Shown piece after piece: positions 1-6,374 of a stretch of 8,207 nucleotides of DNA. Under the pieces are notes generated by a model. The model searched no databases. It saw only the letters and a program-made list of their open reading frames with translations, and was not told the DNA's origin. The DNA is from Gammaproteobacteria bacterium (GTDB lineage: Bacteria > Pseudomonadota > Gammaproteobacteria > Xanthomonadales > Xanthomonadaceae). Both the position numbers and the translations under genes were made by a program. The number at the start of each line of letters is the position of its first letter. The first letter of the stretch is position 1. The stretch covers positions 1 through 8,207 of the forward strand of contig JANYBA010000046.1 of NCBI GenBank assembly GCA_025360985.1, given 5' to 3'.

Positions 1-3000
1 GTCCGGGCCGATGTTGTAGGCCGGGCCGAGGTCGACCAGCAGCGGCGAGGCCGTTGCCGCGCGCGGCGGGATCGACGGGCCCTGCGCGAGCGTGGGCGCG
101 CCTTGGGGGACCCGCCCGGGCCACGCGCCAGAATCGCGGCGGCGCATCGCCAGGCGATCCGCCTTGCTGCCCACGCTGACTCCCCGGGTGCCGTCTCGAC
201 CCACGCCCGCCTGGGTCACCTGCGCGGCGATCTGCGCGACCGGGCGCGTATCGGCACCGATCGCCCAGCTCCGCCAATGGCCCTGCACCGTGCGCGCCAG
301 CAGCCGGCTGCCGTCTGGCGCGAAGGCCAGTTGCACGATCACGTCGTTGGCGTCGCTGTCGCCCTGCAAGGGTGGGCCAAGCGCCACGCCGGTGCGGGCG
401 TCGTGCAGTTGCACCTCGCGGCGGAAGGCGTGCGCGACGAGGGTGCCATCGTCGCTTGCGGCCAGCGTCGCGGTGGCGTCGCTGCGGGCGAGGCGGGGCA
501 GGGGGGCCAGGGCGTCGTCGCCGTGGGCGAATTCGTCCTGGTCGCTGCCCGCGAGGAAGACGTTCGCCCCCGACGCGACCACGCCCAGCGGTTGCGCTGG
601 CCCCGTCTCGCGTTGCGAAAGGATGCGATCGGCGACCGGGTCCCAGTGCAGGAGCAGGTTGTTGCCCAGGCGTGCGTCGGGCGCGCGCGTTGCCAGCAGG
701 ACGCTGCCATCGGCACTGAAATCCGCCCAGGCCACGGGTTGCGAATCGTCCTGCGGGAAGTCGCGGAGCAGCCGCAGGTCGGCGGTGGACAGCACCGTGG
801 TGGCGCCGTGGACCGGCCCCACCGCCAGCAGCCGCGTGCCATCGGGGCTCAGGGCCAGGTGGCGCAGCGGCGCGGCCAAGCGTGCCTCGCCGGGCAGCCG
901 CCGACCGGCGCGCATGTCGAAGGCCTGCAGGCGCTCCTCGAATCCCGCCGCACCGTTGCCGCTGAAGCTCAGCACGACGCGACTGCCGTCGGCGTTCGCC
1001 ACCAGGCGCTCGGGGCTGGCGTCCAGGCGGATCGGTGGGTGGCGCAGGCGCAGGGTGCGGCTGTCGTACACACGCAGTTCCGGACCGACGGTGACCAGCA
1101 AGGCGTCGCCGCCGTCGATGAGTTCGGCGAAGCCCGGGGGCTGTGGGAGCGCGAGCCAGGGCGTGAGCGGCGCGCCGCCCGGCGCCACGATGCGCAGCTT
1201 GTCCCAGGCCACGTCCACCAGGCGCCTGCCGTCGAACCAGGTGCGTTCGGGAACCTGGCGCGCCGCCATCGCCGGTGCCGTGGGCCCGAGGGGAAGGCGC
1301 CACAGCCGCACCTCGCCATCCAGTCCCGCGCTGGCCAGCAGGCCAGAGGACAGCGACCAGCCGATTGCGTAGTCCTCCGCCTGCAGGTGGGCGACGGGAC
1401 TGGCGCCAATGCGGAACGCCGACACGGCGCGCGGGCCTTGTTCCGGCAGGCGCCACAGCGCCGTCCTGCCCTTGCCCGCGGCGACCAGCAGGCGCTGCGC
1501 GTGGCTGATGCCGACCCGCTCTAGCGCGAAGTCGTGCTGCATCTGCCCGGCCGTCAGCGGATTGCCGGTCCCGACGTCGAACGCGTAGGCGGTACCGTCG
1601 CGGGTCGCGACCGCCAGCCACGCATCGTCTTCGCTGAACGCGACCCAGGTGACCTCGCGGCTGTGCGGTGTCGGCAGCAGCCGAGGCGCACCGCCATCGG
1701 GGTTGACCAGGAAGACGCGGCCCTCGAAGTCGCCCAGCGCCAGCCACCGGCCATTTCCGCTGCGCGCCCACGCCGAGATTCCCGCGCTGCCCGGCAGCGC
1801 CGTGACTTGCGGCTGCAGCAGCTCGGGAAAATGGTGGATGCGCAGGTTGATCATCGCGATATCGAGAAAGGCGGCATAACGCGCGTCGGGTCCCAGCAGC
1901 CAGGGGGTGAACTGACCGGTGCCCGGGATCAGCCCGGAACGCGGCGCCCACGGATCCACCTGCCAGAGTTGCGCCTGCTTCGAGCGGTTGCGCAGCATCG
2001 CGAAGTGGCCGTCCTCGCTGTAGGTGGCGTCGGCGAAATCCGCGAAGGACTTTGGCGGTTCCACCACCGCGGCGCGGTCGAGGTTGATGAGCCAGGTGTC
2101 GCCGTCATAGGGGTTCGCGAAGTTGCCCAGCCAGTCCATCGTCACGCGCAGGGCATGGTCGTCGACGAAGCGCAGCAAGCGCGGCACGCCCGGCTGGCCC
2201 ATCGCGTCCACGCGCCCGTGCAGGCTGATCCGTCCCCGTTCCGCGAGGGTCGCGGCGTCGTACCAGCGCACGCTCTGGTCGCTCAAGCCGATCGCAAGCA
2301 GGCTGCCGTCGGGGCTCAGCGCCACCGCCAGCGGGCTGGCATCGGCGATCACCATGCGATCCACCAGCACCGGCGCCTGGCCGAGCAGCATGCCGATCCG
2401 GCGCCGCTCGAGCGCCGCCTGCGCGGGTTTGCCCGCCCGCTCCTGCTCCTGGATGTTGGCAAGCAGGCGGGGCAGCGCCTCGAAGCCGTCACCGCCGCGT
2501 TCCAGGCGCAGCGCTTCCTCGCGCCGGCTCTCCCAGAGCAATGCGCTCGATGCGGCGGCATTGCGCTCGGCGCGCTTCCACTGCAGGGACGTGGCGGCGA
2601 AACCAAACACCAGCGAGAAGAACAGCAAGGCCACCAGCGCGGTCAGCTTCGGCTCGCGCCGCGCCAGTTGCAGCACCCGCTGCCCCGAATTGAGCGGCCG
2701 CGCCACCACCTCGCGGCCCTCGAGGAAGCGGCTCAGGTCGTCGGCCAGGGCACGCGCGCTGCGATAGCGGGCGGCGGGATCCTTGGCCAGGCACTTAAGG
2801 CAGATCGCGTCGAGGTCGGCCGGCACCTTCGGATCGAGCGTGCGTGGCGCGCTGGCCTCGACCGTGACCACGCGCAGCAGGGTTTCCTGCGGCGTGGCTG
2901 CGTGGAAGGGCGGGCGGCCGGTTAGGCATTCGTACAGGATCGCGCCGAGGCCGTAGATGTCGGTGGCCGCACCAATGTGCGGCGAGCGTGCCTGCGCCTG

Positions 3001-3699
3001 CTCCGGCGCCATGTAGGAGGGTGTGCCGGAAACTTCGTCGCTGCTTTCGGCCACGACCTGGTCCAGGCGCCGGGCCAGGCCGAAATCGGCGACCAGCGGA
3101 TCGCCCGTCTCGTCGAGCAGGACGTTGCCCGGTTTCAGGTCGAGGTGCAGCACGTCGAGGCTGTGCGCGTAGTCCACCGCCTCGGCGACGGTGCGCATCA
3201 GGCGCGCGGCGTCCCGGCAAACGTAGGGTCCGTCCTGGGCAAGCCGGGCGGCGAGCGAGCGGCCGCGCACCAGGCGCATCGAAAAATAATTGAGGTCTTC
3301 GTAGGCGCCGGTCTCGTAGACCGTGACGATGTTCGGGTGCTCCATGCGGGCCGCCGATTGCGCTTCGCGCTGGAAGCGGGCGATGAAGTCGGTCGACGCC
3401 CAAGGGCCGGCCGCCAGCAACTTCAGGGCAACCTCGCGGTCAAGGCTTTTCTGCCGCGCACGGTAGACCACGCCCATGCCGCCCTGGCCGATTTTTTCCA
3501 GCAGTTCGTAGTTGCCGAAATCGCGCTGCGCCGGGTCGTTCAAGTCCAGGTCGAGCGCTTCCGGCGGCAGGAAGGCCAGGTGCCGCGGCGCCATCGTGCC
3601 TTCGCCGATCCAGGCCGGCGCGCTGGCGAACGCGAGCCGCGCCAAATCACCCGTGCCGGTGAATTTCGCGTCCGACGGCAGGATGCGGGTTTCGGTCAC
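1..3699 (-). CDS. Membrane Ser/Thr protein kinase with C-terminal WD40-like propeller (3' end cut by window edge)
   Basis: Seen: an uninterrupted minus-strand frame of 1233 codons that leaves the window at base 1, so the C-terminus is missing. Hanks-type kinase motifs run in order: Gly-rich loop GQGGMGVVY (71-79), VALK with Lys93, Glu112 as likely helix-C partner, catalytic loop HLDLKPGN (185-192, Asp187), DFG (205-207), GTPSYMAPE (225-233), Asp247. Residues ~351-371 form one hydrophobic membrane helix (LTALVALLFFSLVFGF), followed by a charged, probably helical linker (~375-440). From ~450 on there are WD40/propeller-type strands, e.g. LSPDGSLLAIGLSDQSVRWYD split around 461-481, and others near 686-708, 779-800, 950-958, 994-1020 and 1124-1145. 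Known: kinases of this plan phosphorylate Ser/Thr on cytoplasmic targets. Inferred: the propeller is periplasmic and acts as sensor. Start: GTG at 3699 overlaps the sigma stop by 4 bp, favouring translational coupling. ATG at 3594 (residue 36), preceded by GAAGG, is an alternative and leaves the kinase domain whole. Oddity: HLD replaces the usual HRD. Confidence 0.95.
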   Translation of the reverse strand, partial: MTETRILPSDAKFTGTGDLARLAFASAPAWIGEGTMAPRHLAFLPPEALDLDLNDPAQRDFGNYELLEKIGQGGMGVVYRARQKSLDREVALKLLAAGPWASTDFIARFQREAQSAARMEHPNIVTVYETGAYEDLNYFSMRLVRGRSLAARLAQDGPYVCRDAARLMRTVAEAVDYAHSLDVLHLDLKPGNVLLDETGDPLVADFGLARRLDQVVAESSDEVSGTPSYMAPEQAQARSPHIGAATDIYGLGAILYECLTGRPPFHAATPQETLLRVVTVEASAPRTLDPKVPADLDAICLKCLAKDPAARYRSARALADDLSRFLEGREVVARPLNSGQRVLQLARREPKLTALVALLFFSLVFGFAATSLQWKRAERNAAASSALLWESRREEALRLERGGDGFEALPRLLANIQEQERAGKPAQAALERRRIGMLLGQAPVLVDRMVIADASPLAVALSPDGSLLAIGLSDQSVRWYDAATLAERGRISLHGRVDAMGQPGVPRLLRFVDDHALRVTMDWLGNFANPYDGDTWLINLDRAAVVEPPKSFADFADATYSEDGHFAMLRNRSKQAQLWQVDPWAPRSGLIPGTGQFTPWLLGPDARYAAFLDIAMINLRIHHFPELLQPQVTALPGSAGISAWARSGNGRWLALGDFEGRVFLVNPDGGAPRLLPTPHSREVTWVAFSEDDAWLAVATRDGTAYAFDVGTGNPLTAGQMQHDFALERVGISHAQRLLVAAGKGRTALWRLPEQGPRAVSAFRIGASPVAHLQAEDYAIGWSLSSGLLASAGLDGEVRLWRLPLGPTAPAMAARQVPERTWFDGRRLVDVAWDKLRIVAPGGAPLTPWLALPQPPGFAELIDGGDALLVTVGPELRVYDSRTLRLRHPPIRLDASPERLVANADGSRVVLSFSGNGAAGFEERLQAFDMRAGRRLPGEARLAAPLRHLALSPDGTRLLAVGPVHGATTVLSTADLRLLRDFPQDDSQPVAWADFSADGSVLLATRAPDARLGNNLLLHWDPVADRILSQRETGPAQPLGVVASGANVFLAGSDQDEFAHGDDALAPLPRLARSDATATLAASDDGTLVAHAFRREVQLHDARTGVALGPPLQGDSDANDVIVQLAFAPDGSRLLARTVQGHWRSWAIGADTRPVAQIAAQVTQAGVGRDGTRGVSVGSKADRLAMRRRDSGAWPGRVPQGAPTLAQGPSIPPRAATASPLLVDLGPAYNIGPD

Positions 3700-4445
3700 G
3701 CCGATCCGTCGGCGAGCAGATCAAGCAGCGCGGCGCGTTCGGATTCCAGGTCGGCGGGGCTGGCGACCGTTTCCATCAATTCGTCGTCGGCCAATTCACG
3801 GAAGCGCTGCCGCAACCGCTTGACCGCAATCACCAAGGCCAGCGGTGGCGAACCCAGGCTGCGCGACAACTCCTGGTATTGGCCGGCGACCGGTTCTCGG
3901 GTCAGGAAAGGCTGCAGCGCGTGGAACAGGTCTTCGCGACCGCTCTGCTCGGCCTCGGCCTGGAGCCGACGCAGGCTGCGCGCCAGCACTTCCAGGGCGA
4001 AGCTGCGATGAAAGGCCTGTTCCGGGCTGCTGGCGGGGTGATGGTCCTGGGCCAGGTGTTGCTCGAGTTGCTCCTGTGTCAACGGCGCGGCGAGTTCCTG
4101 CTGCCGGACCGCCTCGTCGTACTTGCGCCAGTCTGCGGTGAGGAAAAGGTGCAGGCGGGCGAGCAGGAAATCGCGGAAGCGGCCCTGGCTGCGCGGATCG
4201 ACCTGCTGGATCGCCTGCGGCAATTGCCCGAAAAAAGCCAGGCACAATTCATTGGCATCTTCGGGCGAGTGGCCGCTGCGCCGGGCGTAGGCATAGACCG
4301 GGTACCAGAAGCGCTGCGAGAGTTCGAGCAGGGAACGCTTCGCCAGCTCCGGTTCCGGCTGATGGATGTCCAGCACGCGCGACCATCGCGTGCGCGAGAA
4401 GCGCGGATGCGCGGCCGGACCGTTGCGCGACGATTGTGTGGGCAT
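3696..4445 (-). CDS. ECF-type sigma factor B, divergent paralogue (second gene of sigma-sigma-kinase operon)
   Basis: A 249-residue protein that aligns along its length with the upstream sigma factor. Shared points: T-R-W near the N-terminus (19-21), a Y-P-V-Y-A-Y-A-R-R stretch (48-56), EDANEL (62-67), GRFRDFLL (88-95), a conserved LFHALQPFL-type helix (173-181), and RLRQRF at the end of region 4 (210-215). Region 2 spans about residues 36-110 and region 4 about 155-218. Known: such proteins direct RNA polymerase to specific promoters. Odd: where relatives have roughly LTQEFF after the acidic cluster, this one has LCLAFF (67-72). The region 4 helix-turn-helix reads SLGSPPLALVIAVKRL (196-211), with two prolines at the turn and no typical recognition-helix start. 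It may have altered core binding or promoter specificity, or act as a regulatory partner of sigma A. Start ATG is supported by GAGGAG 5 nt upstream (4451-4456). The stop overlaps the kinase GTG. No anti-sigma gene adjoins. Confidence 0.88.
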   Translation of the reverse strand: MPTQSSRNGPAAHPRFSRTRWSRVLDIHQPEPELAKRSLLELSQRFWYPVYAYARRSGHSPEDANELCLAFFGQLPQAIQQVDPRSQGRFRDFLLARLHLFLTADWRKYDEAVRQQELAAPLTQEQLEQHLAQDHHPASSPEQAFHRSFALEVLARSLRRLQAEAEQSGREDLFHALQPFLTREPVAGQYQELSRSLGSPPLALVIAVKRLRQRFRELADDELMETVASPADLESERAALLDLLADGSA

Positions 4446-4450
4446 AAAGA

Positions 4451-4456
4451 CTCCTC
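4451..4456 (-). promoter_or_regulatory. Ribosome binding site of sigma factor B
   Basis: The minus strand reads GAGGAG and then TCTTT before the ATG at 4445, a strong Shine-Dalgarno at close but acceptable spacing (5 nt). It directly touches the palindrome at 4457-4468, so anything binding or folding there could affect ribosome access. Confidence 0.75.
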
Positions 4457-4468
4457 TTTACGCGTAAA
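4457..4468. promoter_or_regulatory. 12-bp perfect palindrome between the two sigma genes
   Basis: TTTACGCGTAAA is identical to its own reverse complement. It is the main symmetrical element in the 44-bp gap (4446-4489) between the sigma A stop and the sigma B start, and lies immediately 5' of the sigma B Shine-Dalgarno. The gap is also unusually A/T-rich for this locus. A self-complementary 12-mer could be a dimeric operator. It is less likely a hairpin, because no loop separates the arms. No A- or T-tract consistent with termination follows. Function is unproven. Confidence 0.5.
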
Positions 4469-4489
4469 ACGCAAAACCACCGGTGGCGA

Positions 4490-5188
4490 TTACAGCGCCG
4501 GCCGGCGCCCCATCCAGTTCTGCATCGAGCTCATCTCGTCCGGAACGTGGGTCGGGTCCTGCACGGTGTCGGCAACTTCCGCCGTGATCAGCTCCTGCAG
4601 GCGCTGGCGCAGCCGGTGCACGGCGACCGCGACGGTGTTGCGGGCCATGCCCAGCTGTTGCGAGACGCGGGCGTAGTCGTCGGGGTCGGGCGATTCGAAA
4701 AGAAATCCTTGCAGCGCGCGGAACAGCGGCTCCTTGCCGGCGGCACGGGCTTCCTCGCGCAGGCGGCGCGTCGCCTGCAACAGCAGGGCGCGCGCCCATT
4801 CGCGTTCGAATGCCAGCTCCGGCGTGTCCTCCGAGTGCGGTTCGGTGATGGCATCGAGCGGCAGGTGCTGGGCCTCGCCGCCGCGTTTGCCGGCGTGGTC
4901 GCGGCGGTGCTCGGAGACCAGGAAGTGCTTCAGCGAGCCGAGCAGGAAGGAACGAAAGCGACCGCGGGCCGGATCGGCCGCCTCGTGCAGGCGCTTGCCC
5001 AGCAGATGGGCGAAAAAAGCCTGGGTGCGATCCTCGGCGTCTTCGTTGGCCAGCCCCTGGCGGCGCAGGTAGGCCAGCACCGGTGCCCGGTAGCGCCGGC
5101 ACAAGCGATCGAGTGCGATCCTGCCGTCGCTACTGTCGCGACCGCAATCGAGGATCATGCTCCACTGCGTGGTCTCGAATCCGGACAT
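4490..5188 (-). CDS. ECF-type RNA polymerase sigma factor A (first gene of operon)
   Basis: A 232-residue sigma-70-family protein of the ECF kind, with region 2 and region 4 and nothing else substantial. Region 2 covers about residues 22-100: LCRRY (29-33), the acidic NEDAEDRTQAFF (48-59), GRFRSFLLGSLKHFL (76-90). Region 4 is a well-formed helix-turn-helix, VSQQLGMARNTVAVAVHRL (175-193), followed by RQRLQEL. The family, with its FETTQW-like N-terminus and ~230 residues, is known mainly from gene neighbourhoods with Ser/Thr kinases in planctomycetes, acidobacteria and some proteobacteria. That statement is from general knowledge, not a search. Start: an ATG exists at 5293, but ATG 5188 is chosen because the homologous sequence begins there (MSGFETTQW) and AGGAG lies 9 nt upstream (5198-5202). 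The next sigma gene follows after 44 bp in the same direction. Compared with common ECF region 2.2, the acidic residue after Gln56 is replaced by Ala57. Confidence 0.9.
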   Translation of the reverse strand: MSGFETTQWSMILDCGRDSSDGRIALDRLCRRYRAPVLAYLRRQGLANEDAEDRTQAFFAHLLGKRLHEAADPARGRFRSFLLGSLKHFLVSEHRRDHAGKRGGEAQHLPLDAITEPHSEDTPELAFEREWARALLLQATRRLREEARAAGKEPLFRALQGFLFESPDPDDYARVSQQLGMARNTVAVAVHRLRQRLQELITAEVADTVQDPTHVPDEMSSMQNWMGRRPAL

Positions 5189-5276
5189 CCGCCCCCGCTC
5201 CTGGCACGACGATGAGTCATCATGGCGCAATCCGGGCCGGCGTGTCCCACGCGCCCGCCACCGACCGGAGCAACCG
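5189..5276. promoter_or_regulatory. Divergent intergenic region with GATGA-G-TCATC inverted repeat
   Basis: These 88 bp separate the leftward sigma-sigma-kinase operon from the rightward aminotransferase-dusB pair, so both promoters are expected here or inside the neighbouring 5' coding ends. An 11-bp symmetrical element (5211-5221, arms of 5 bp around one base) is the only clear operator-like site. I found no convincing sigma-70 -35/-10 pair on either strand, and no GGAAC-type ECF -35 element that would suggest autoregulation. Confidence 0.45.
5198..5202 (-). promoter_or_regulatory. Ribosome binding site that decides the sigma A start
   Basis: AGGAG on the minus strand, 9 nt before the ATG at 5188. 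It supports this start over the ATG at 5293, whose 35-residue extension (Arg/Gly/Cys-rich, overlapping the divergent aminotransferase start) looks non-coding. Confidence 0.7.
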
Positions 5277-6374
5277 ATGAAGTTTCCCCGCATGTCGATC
5301 GAGGCGGAAGCGCCGGAGCAGCTCGGCTACGAGCGCATCCGCTCGAACCTGACCGAGTCGTCGGTGCGCGACCGGAGCTTGCGCGAACTGGCGGTCGACC
5401 TGTCCGACCTGCCGCTGGCCTACACCGACCACATGGGCCATCCGGGCCTGCGCGAACTGGTCGCCACCGAAGCCGGCGCCACGGCCGCGGACGTGATGCT
5501 GGCCGCGGGCGCCTCGTCGGCGCTGTTCATGACCGCGATGGCGCTGCTCGAGCCCGGCGACCACGTGATCGTCGCGCGGCCGAACTACGCCACCAACATC
5601 GAGACGCCGCGCATCCTGCGCTGCCGGGTCGACCTGCTCGACCTCGAGTTCGAACGCGGCTTTGCCCTCGACCCCGGGCGCGTGCGCGCGCTGCTGCGCC
5701 CGGACACCAAACTCGTCAGCGTGACCGCGCCGCACAATCCCACCGGCGTCGCGCCGACCCTGGAATGCCTGCGCGAGCTCGCCGACATCACCGCGACCAC
5801 CGGCGCGCGCCTGCTGGTCGACGAAACCTACCGCGACCTGTGCTTCGCCGAGCCATTGCCGATGGCGGCGACGCTCGGCGAGCACGTCATCGGCGTGAGC
5901 TCGATGTCCAAGGCCTACGGCATTCCCGGCATTCGCCTGGGCTGGGTGATGGCGCGCGATCCGGCGCTCATGAACCAGCTACTTTGCGTGAAGGAACAGA
6001 TCGGCATTTGCGGCAGCGTCATCGACGAGGCGATTGGTTACCACGCCTACGCGGCGCGGGCGCAGTGGCTGCCGGAAAATCGCCGCCACTTGCAGGCGCA
6101 GTTCGAACGCGTTCGGCGCTGGGTGCAGGAAGAACCCCTGCTGGAGTGGGTCGAACCGGGCGGCGGCTGCGTCTGTTTCCCGCGCATCCGCGCCGACGCC
6201 GGCATCGACACCGCGCGTTTCTACCGTTGCCTCAACGAGGAACACGGCACCTATGTCGGTCCCGGCCATTGGTTCGAGCAGCCGGACCGATATTTCCGCA
6301 TCGGCTACGGCTGGCCGACGGCGGACGAGCTCGAGCTCGGGCTGGCGGCGATCTCCCAGGCCCTGCGCGCCTGA
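5277..6374 (+). CDS. PLP-dependent aminotransferase, class I/II (fold type I)
   Basis: A 365-residue enzyme expected to be cytoplasmic and to transfer or rearrange amino groups using pyridoxal phosphate. Visible motifs: AAGASSALF for phosphate contact, NYATN with the ring-stacking Tyr, HNPTG with Asn154, DETYRD with Asp182 and Tyr185, and SSMSKAYGIPGIRLGW with the Schiff-base Lys212. A late FRIGYG holds the Arg expected to bind substrate carboxylate. Length is a little below the ~400 residues usual for class I aspartate-type enzymes. Substrate cannot be read from the sequence; I do not recognise a named subfamily, so no symbol is given. Start: ATG 5277 has GGAG 6 nt upstream (5267-5270) and begins a natural-looking N-terminus (MKFPRMSIEAEAPEQLG). 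The open frame reaches back to an ATG at 5157, but that part overlaps the sigma A gene and is not protein-like. It ends in TGATG shared with dusB, which implies co-translation. Confidence 0.92.
   Translation: MKFPRMSIEAEAPEQLGYERIRSNLTESSVRDRSLRELAVDLSDLPLAYTDHMGHPGLRELVATEAGATAADVMLAAGASSALFMTAMALLEPGDHVIVARPNYATNIETPRILRCRVDLLDLEFERGFALDPGRVRALLRPDTKLVSVTAPHNPTGVAPTLECLRELADITATTGARLLVDETYRDLCFAEPLPMAATLGEHVIGVSSMSKAYGIPGIRLGWVMARDPALMNQLLCVKEQIGICGSVIDEAIGYHAYAARAQWLPENRRHLQAQFERVRRWVQEEPLLEWVEPGGGCVCFPRIRADAGIDTARFYRCLNEEHGTYVGPGHWFEQPDRYFRIGYGWPTADELELGLAAISQALRA

Noticed and set aside
103..4011. Long plus-strand open frames (103-1524, 1534-2925, 2977-4011)
   Set aside because: They are codon-for-codon antisense to the kinase gene, whose frame carries full kinase motifs. 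Their products are Arg/Ala/Gln-rich with no domain pattern.
3879..5215. Plus-strand frames 3879-4676 and 4547-5215
   Set aside because: Antisense to the two sigma genes, with no recognisable motif; open only because of high GC.
5202..5216. TGGCACG resembling a sigma-54 -24 element
   Set aside because: The matching -12 GC is absent at the required spacing (AG is found at 5215-5216).
5157..5276. Upstream ATG of the aminotransferase frame
   Set aside because: It overlaps the sigma A coding region, lacks a ribosome binding site, and adds residues that do not fit the family's N-terminus.
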